Origin: Oscillospiraceae bacterium
GTDB lineage: Bacteria > Bacillota > Clostridia > Oscillospirales > Acutalibacteraceae
Reading direction: 5' to 3'
NCBI GenBank assembly: GCA_902766855.1
Contig: CACXFE010000037.1
Span: 1-11,219 of the forward strand
DNA length: 11,219 nt
Part shown: positions 7,437 to 11,219 of the stretch, piece after piece
Position numbering within the stretch: the stretch's first letter is position 1
How the letters are laid out: each line of letters begins with the position of its first letter
Notes under the pieces: generated by a model
Told to the model about the DNA's origin: nothing
Seen by the model: the letters and a program-made list of their open reading frames with translations, nothing else
Databases searched by the model: none
Translations under genes and position numbers: made by a program

Positions 7437-8460
7437 GCTGTTCGCCGTTATCCTCTTTTGTTTCTTTGCTTTCGTCCTTTGCGTCAACACTGCGATCCAC
7501 ATCCGGTGTTTCCGGCTCACAAGCGCGCAATGCCGCAATGGCGATCTCGATCATATCGTCCTTCGGTTCCTTGGTCGTGATCCGCTGCATCCAAAGCCCG
7601 GGTGCCGAGATGATGCGTGTGAACAGATTATCATACCGCCCGCAGGCCTTCAACACTTCAAATCCCGCACCGCAAACCAGCGGCACCAGCAAGATCTTCA
7701 CAACCACCCAAAGCCATGCAATGTTGTAAACGCCCGGAAAAATCAACTGGATCACCGTGGAAAACAAAATACTGACCAAAATCATCAAAATCATGAACGA
7801 AGTGCCGCAGCGCGGATGAAACCGGCGTTGCTTTCGCACATTTTCCACCGTCAGCGGCAAACCGTGTTCATAGCAGAAAATGGTTTTATGCTCCGCGCCG
7901 TGATACATGAAAACGCGCTTGATATCCGGCATCATGGCCACCGCGCTGATATATGCCACAAAAATGATCAATTTCAGCAGTTGCTCGATACTGGAACGCA
8001 CCACCGAGGAAAACTCATGATGAAAAAGATGCTGTAATCCCCCCACCGCAAGGCGCGGCAGAAGCATGAACAACACGATCGCCAAGGCCACGCCCAGCAC
8101 CGTGGCAATGACCATAATCACGGTCATCAAAGGACTTTCTTTTTTCTTTTCCTGCGGCTTTGGGGCGGTTTCTTTTTGCCCTTTTTCATCTTCTATATCG
8201 GTAAAGCCGGATTTTTCCGCCGAGAGCATCATGGCGCGATACCCCTGGATCATCGACTCCACAAACGAAACGATCCCACGCAAAACGGGGATTTTTAAAA
8301 TTTTGATTTTATCCCGGATACTTTTATGTGAAAGATAAGTAATATCGATAGATTGATCGGGAAGTCGCACGGCAAGCGCGGTTTTTTCCGGGCTTTTCAT
8401 CATAATGCCCTCGATCAGCGCCTGCCCGCCTATGGAAGTGTATTTTGCCATTCTGTTCAC
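7423..8460 (-). CDS. DUF1385 family membrane protein (YqhQ-like)
   Basis: A 345-residue protein of the DUF1385 family (B. subtilis YqhQ), whose biochemical role is not established. Family hallmarks are the N-terminal SIGGQALIEGIMM (9-21), MYHGAEHKTIFCYE (185-198) and RFHPRCGTSF (213-222), with conserved His, Glu and Cys residues suggesting metal binding (inference). Hydrophobic segments near 111-135, 160-178, 220-242 and 247-267 predict about four membrane spans; a charged Lys/Glu linker (90-109) precedes the first, and the tail is very acidic. Linkage to prmC is a recurring Firmicute arrangement. The start is GTG at 8460, overlapping the kinase stop by 4 bases (GTGA), or ATG at 8451 (MAKYTS). 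GAGGA at 8464-8468 is 3 bases from the former and 12 from the latter, so spacing does not settle it. Confidence 0.92.
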   Translation of the reverse strand: MNRMAKYTSIGGQALIEGIMMKSPEKTALAVRLPDQSIDITYLSHKSIRDKIKILKIPVLRGIVSFVESMIQGYRAMMLSAEKSGFTDIEDEKGQKETAPKPQEKKKESPLMTVIMVIATVLGVALAIVLFMLLPRLAVGGLQHLFHHEFSSVVRSSIEQLLKLIIFVAYISAVAMMPDIKRVFMYHGAEHKTIFCYEHGLPLTVENVRKQRRFHPRCGTSFMILMILVSILFSTVIQLIFPGVYNIAWLWVVVKILLVPLVCGAGFEVLKACGRYDNLFTRIISAPGLWMQRITTKEPKDDMIEIAIAALRACEPETPDVDRSVDAKDESKETKEDNGEQHDDI

Positions 8461-9914
8461 CGTTCCTCGTTGATAGATTCGTTCTCGTCGGCGGCTTTCG
8501 GTTCGGTTTCCTCTTGCCCGGTCAGCGGAAGCACGATCGTTACCGTTGTGCCTACGCCCTCGGTGCTTTCCAAAAACAGAAGCCCGTCGTGTTGTTTAAT
8601 GATCTCATCCGCTACCGCAAGCCCGATGCCGGAGCCGCGCACGGTTTTATTCGCTTTGTAGAATTTTTCTTTAACGCGGTCAATATCCTGTGCGGGGATC
8701 CCCACGCCGGTATCTTTGACCGAAATACGCACACAGCCTTCTTCGCACAGTTGATCCACCAGGACTTGCCCGCCTTTTTCGGTATATTTTACCGCGTTAT
8801 CAATAATATTGATGAAAACCTGTTTCAAGCGATCCCGGTCGCCCGAAACGGTAATATCTTCCGCCGGGCGGGTAAAAATCAACTCGATCCCCTGTTGCCG
8901 CGCCAATTCCACATACATATTGACCGATTCGGCCAATAATTCGGAAATATTCAAAGGTTTTGACACCATGGAAAGCCGCCCGGTTTCCATCCTTGAAAAA
9001 TCAAGCAGTTCTTCCACCAACCCCGAAAGGCGATCCGCTTCCGACAAAACCACATCCAGCCCTCTTCGCACCAGCGCTTCATCCGTTCCGAGTGACATTT
9101 TCGCAGTTTCCCCCCACCCGCGGATAGCCGTAAGCGGCGTACGCAATTCATGGGAAACCGAGGAAATAAAATCGTTTTTCATGTTTTCCGCCTGATCCAA
9201 TTCAGACGCCATGTAATTGATGGTATCGCACAATTCCCCGATCTCATCATTTTTCTCAATCTCGATACGGGAATTAAAATCCCCCATGGCGATTTTCCGC
9301 GCCGTATTGCTGACCTTACGGATCGGCACAACGATCGAGCGGATAAAGAAAAGCCCGGAAAAAGCGCAAAACGCCAAAATCACCAAAGCGATCAGAATCA
9401 AAATCAAAATCAGATTGAAAACCATTCGGTCGGCCGTCCGCAGGGAAGTGACCCATCGGTATGCGCCGAGATACCGCCCCGAAGCGTCATGCAAAGCGGT
9501 GCTGCACGCTAATACCCGCTCCCCCGCGGCGGTTTTCAATTTTACGGTATGAGAGCCGCCGTTTTCTTTCACATATTCATAATCCGGCATACTCACCCGG
9601 TCGGGCTGAAAGCCGGTGGTCGTCACGATGACATTGTCGTGCCGGTCGATCACCTGCACTTCCAATTTATCTTTGTATTGAAAATTGGCAGCCAACTCAA
9701 TCGCCGCGTCCCGAAAACCGGGAACCGTGGTATTGGCCAGCGCGTTGAACTCATAAGCCAGATCGTTGGAAAGCGCCTCGATCCGCTCGGTATAAATCGA
9801 AACGAAAATCAGGGAAAACGCCACTACCACCGTGCAAACGATCAGCACTATGATCAAAAACATATTCATAAACCATCTTAAAGCGATGCTTTTGAACTTA
9901 ATGTCTACCTGCAC
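8457..9914 (-). CDS. Membrane sensor histidine kinase (HAMP, HisKA, HATPase)
   Basis: A 485-residue sensor kinase that should autophosphorylate and pass phosphate to the adjacent OmpR-type regulator. Order: transmembrane helix 1 (about 15-40), an extracytoplasmic sensing domain of about 120 residues (42-163), transmembrane helix 2 (165-191), HAMP (about 190-243), HisKA with phospho-acceptor H255 in SHELRTPLTAIRGW, and a HATPase domain. The HATPase domain has N-box N369 and N373, G1 DTGVGI (401-406) and G2 GSGIGLA (427-433). All catalytic boxes are intact. The sensing domain could be PAS/Cache-like (VIDRHDNVIVTTTG, LGAYRWV), but the ligand is unknown. The domain order resembles PhoR, ResE and WalK kinases; no specific orthology is claimed. 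It starts with GTG, supported by AAGGAGG 8 bases upstream, 31 bases after the regulator. It overlaps DUF1385 by 4 bases. Confidence 0.94.
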   Translation of the reverse strand: MQVDIKFKSIALRWFMNMFLIIVLIVCTVVVAFSLIFVSIYTERIEALSNDLAYEFNALANTTVPGFRDAAIELAANFQYKDKLEVQVIDRHDNVIVTTTGFQPDRVSMPDYEYVKENGGSHTVKLKTAAGERVLACSTALHDASGRYLGAYRWVTSLRTADRMVFNLILILILIALVILAFCAFSGLFFIRSIVVPIRKVSNTARKIAMGDFNSRIEIEKNDEIGELCDTINYMASELDQAENMKNDFISSVSHELRTPLTAIRGWGETAKMSLGTDEALVRRGLDVVLSEADRLSGLVEELLDFSRMETGRLSMVSKPLNISELLAESVNMYVELARQQGIELIFTRPAEDITVSGDRDRLKQVFINIIDNAVKYTEKGGQVLVDQLCEEGCVRISVKDTGVGIPAQDIDRVKEKFYKANKTVRGSGIGLAVADEIIKQHDGLLFLESTEGVGTTVTIVLPLTGQEETEPKAADENESINEER

Positions 9915-9922
9915 GGGTTTTC

Positions 9923-9929
9923 CCTCCTT
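9923..9929 (-). promoter_or_regulatory. Ribosome binding site of the histidine kinase
   Basis: AAGGAGG on the minus strand, 8 bases before a GTG at 9914. It lies in the 31-base gap (9915-9945), the longest in the window, and fixes the GTG as the kinase start. No hairpin or promoter is seen in the rest of the gap. Confidence 0.85.
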
Positions 9930-9945
9930 TTCGTGTTTTACCTGT

Positions 9946-10650
9946 TTAATGTGTATTCCATTTATAGCCCATGCCCCAAACCGTTACCAGATATTTCGGC
10001 TCGGAAGGGTCGTCCTCGATCTTCATGCGCAGTCTGCGAATATTGACATCCACGATTTTTTCTTCCCCGAAATAGTTCGAGCCCCAAACCCGGTTCAGAA
10101 TGTCCGTGCGGTCAAGCGCCGTATCGGGATTGTTGAAGAAATACTCGATCATCTGAAACTCAACCTGCGTCAGTTCAATATTTCTGCCGCTTTTTAACAA
10201 TGTGCGCCGCCGCAGATTCAATGTAAATTCGCCTAATGTAATATCATCGCTCGGAGGTGCTGCGGGTTTGGTGTTGTGCATTTCCACCCGGCGGTAAAGG
10301 GAATCGACCCGCGCCAACAATTCGGTAGGGCTGAACGGTTTGGTGATATAATCGTCCGCCCCGATCATCAAACCGCTGATTTTATCCATTTCCTGGGTGC
10401 GCGCCGTCAGCATAATAATGCCGAGCGTTTCACTGCGCCGCCGCAACTCTTTGCAAAGCGTAAACCCATCCATCCCCGGCATGGAAATATCCAGCAGCGC
10501 AATATCGATCCCTTCGGTTTCACTGTCATACAGTTCCAACGCCTCTTCGCCGGAGCCTGCCTCGATCACCGTATATCCTACCCGTTTCAGGTTGATGGCC
10601 TCAAACTCCCGGATCGCCGCTTCATCTTCCACGATCATGATTTTTTTCAT
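9946..10650 (-). CDS. OmpR/PhoB-family response regulator
   Basis: A 234-residue two-component transcription regulator. The receiver domain (1-about 120) has the acidic pocket E8-D9, phospho-acceptor D54 (LLDISMPGMDG), T82 (MLTAR) and K104 (TKPFSP). A short linker (about 121-135) leads to a winged-helix DNA-binding domain (about 135-234), with LTQVEFQMIEYFF, RVWG, VDVNIRRLRMKIE and the terminal YLVTVWGMGYKW typical of the OmpR class. The ATG has a strong AGGAGGA 6 bases upstream, overlapping the stop codon of the preceding gene (gap 11 bases). The kinase follows after 31 bases, so the pair is almost certainly cognate. Target genes cannot be told from the sequence; no obvious direct-repeat operator was found in the window. 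Confidence 0.96.
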   Translation of the reverse strand: MKKIMIVEDEAAIREFEAINLKRVGYTVIEAGSGEEALELYDSETEGIDIALLDISMPGMDGFTLCKELRRRSETLGIIMLTARTQEMDKISGLMIGADDYITKPFSPTELLARVDSLYRRVEMHNTKPAAPPSDDITLGEFTLNLRRRTLLKSGRNIELTQVEFQMIEYFFNNPDTALDRTDILNRVWGSNYFGEEKIVDVNIRRLRMKIEDDPSEPKYLVTVWGMGYKWNTH

Positions 10651-10656
10651 CGCTGT

Positions 10657-10663
10657 TCCTCCT
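10657..10663 (-). promoter_or_regulatory. Ribosome binding site of the response regulator
   Basis: AGGAGGA on the minus strand, 6 bases before the ATG at 10650. It shares bases with the TAG stop of the upstream gene (10662-10664), which ties translation of the regulator to that gene. Confidence 0.8.
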
Positions 10664-11219
10664 ATTCGATGATCTTGAATGCTTTTTTTACATCCGCGAT
10701 TTTGAACCCGTCCGGATTGGAGGGGCCTTCCTTACATAAAAACACCGATACATCATCTCTGGTCAACAACCGGTATTCGCCCCGCTCGAATTTTTCGCTG
10801 TCATACTTCGAGGCAGGCACGGTCTTAAAACTCAAAAGCAATTCCCCGGCCCGTTCATTCTCGGCATCATAACGGTAGATCTCGCGCAAATGCTCCTCGG
10901 TATCTTTTAAGACGGCGATCTGCCCGGACAACTTGGCGGGAAGAATGTAATAATACCCGTCTGTCGTGTTCATCATGGCGGTCAACTGTGCCGTCAGGAT
11001 CTCGCCATTGTAAGAACACCATTTCGTTAAATACAGTTTTTCGTTGACATCCGCCTGTGCAACGGAAGGCACATTCTCTTGTATGGGGATCTCCAATACC
11101 CCGTCGCCGTTAATATCCTGCACGGGAAGAGAAGCGGAGCGAAGCGTTGCCGTTGTTTCGCCCGATTCGGCGTTAAAAAGCGGATTGACCAACCGGTTTT
11201 TCTCAATAAAAAGCACTTC
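10662..11219 (-). CDS. Uncharacterised protein with a DxNGDG motif, C-terminal part (5' end outside window)
   Basis: An open frame of 185 codons plus stop that enters from the right edge, so the start and any signal peptide are not visible. I do not recognise a named family. Near the start of the fragment, VQDINGDGVLEIP resembles calcium-binding loops of FG-GAP/VCBS-type repeats or dockerins. The rest mixes beta-strand-like segments (DGYYYILPAKL, AGELLLSF, YRLLTRDDVSVFLC) with charged turns. There is one apparent copy of the loop in the visible part. Loops of this kind are usually extracytoplasmic, and the gene lies 11 bases upstream of a response-regulator/kinase pair, so a secreted or lipid-anchored envelope protein linked to that system is a reasonable guess. 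This is inference. The reading frame, codon use like its neighbours, and the regulator's ribosome site over its stop support a real gene. Confidence 0.78.
   Translation of the reverse strand, partial: EVLFIEKNRLVNPLFNAESGETTATLRSASLPVQDINGDGVLEIPIQENVPSVAQADVNEKLYLTKWCSYNGEILTAQLTAMMNTTDGYYYILPAKLSGQIAVLKDTEEHLREIYRYDAENERAGELLLSFKTVPASKYDSEKFERGEYRLLTRDDVSVFLCKEGPSNPDGFKIADVKKAFKIIE

Noticed and set aside
7437..7538. 34-residue N-terminal extension of PrmC
   Set aside because: The extra residues are the out-of-frame reading of the DUF1385 C-terminal coding region. The family N-terminus matches the ATG at 7436.
9915..9945. Possible terminator or attenuator between the response regulator and the kinase
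   Set aside because: The 31-base gap shows no inverted repeat or U-tract; it is explained by the kinase ribosome binding site.
1..11219. A novel defence, mobile or biosynthetic system
   Set aside because: Every gene except the truncated one at the right edge belongs to a conserved housekeeping or signalling family. No transposase, integrase, repeats, toxin-antitoxin pair or atypical composition was seen.

Overview
The window is a dense piece of a bacterial chromosome carrying thirteen genes, all on the minus strand, two of them cut by the window ends. Gene content and order (DUF1385/YqhQ beside prmC; recA-recX-rimO-pgsA; cysE-cysS; trmN6-rsmI; an OmpR/HAMP-kinase pair), strong AGGAGG-type ribosome binding sites and roughly half G+C by eye point to a Firmicute. 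A clostridial lineage such as the Oscillospirales/Ruminococcaceae type is most likely, but that is an inference from gene neighbourhoods, not from a marker phylogeny.

Reading in the direction of transcription (high to low coordinates): a 5'-truncated uncharacterised protein with a DxNGDG motif (10662-11219), an OmpR-type response regulator (9946-10650) and its membrane histidine kinase (8457-9914) form a signalling block. Then come a DUF1385/YqhQ membrane protein (7423-8460), the release-factor methyltransferase PrmC (6594-7436), RecA (5439-6584) and its modulator RecX (4813-5442). These are followed by the ribosomal protein S12 methylthiotransferase RimO (3487-4812), phosphatidylglycerophosphate synthase PgsA (2909-3490), serine acetyltransferase CysE (2228-2887), cysteinyl-tRNA synthetase CysS (862-2241), a TrmN6-type tRNA methyltransferase (140-877) and the first 47 codons of RsmI, a 16S rRNA methyltransferase (1-143).

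The largest gap between genes is 31 bases. Seven of the twelve junctions overlap, four of them by 4 bases (ATGA or GTGA), and one junction is exactly adjacent. There is no room for an intergenic terminator or a conventional promoter, so the whole stretch looks like one long transcription unit, or several with promoters inside genes. Themes are modification of the translation machinery (PrmC, RimO, TrmN6, RsmI), cysteine supply and charging (CysE, CysS), recombination (RecA, RecX), phospholipid synthesis (PgsA) and envelope sensing (two-component pair).

I found no RNA genes, mobile elements, repeats, CRISPR arrays or phage genes, and nothing that looks like a new defence or biosynthetic system. 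The most useful leads are the unknown protein ahead of the two-component pair, and recA sitting 9 bases behind prmC without a visible SOS box.
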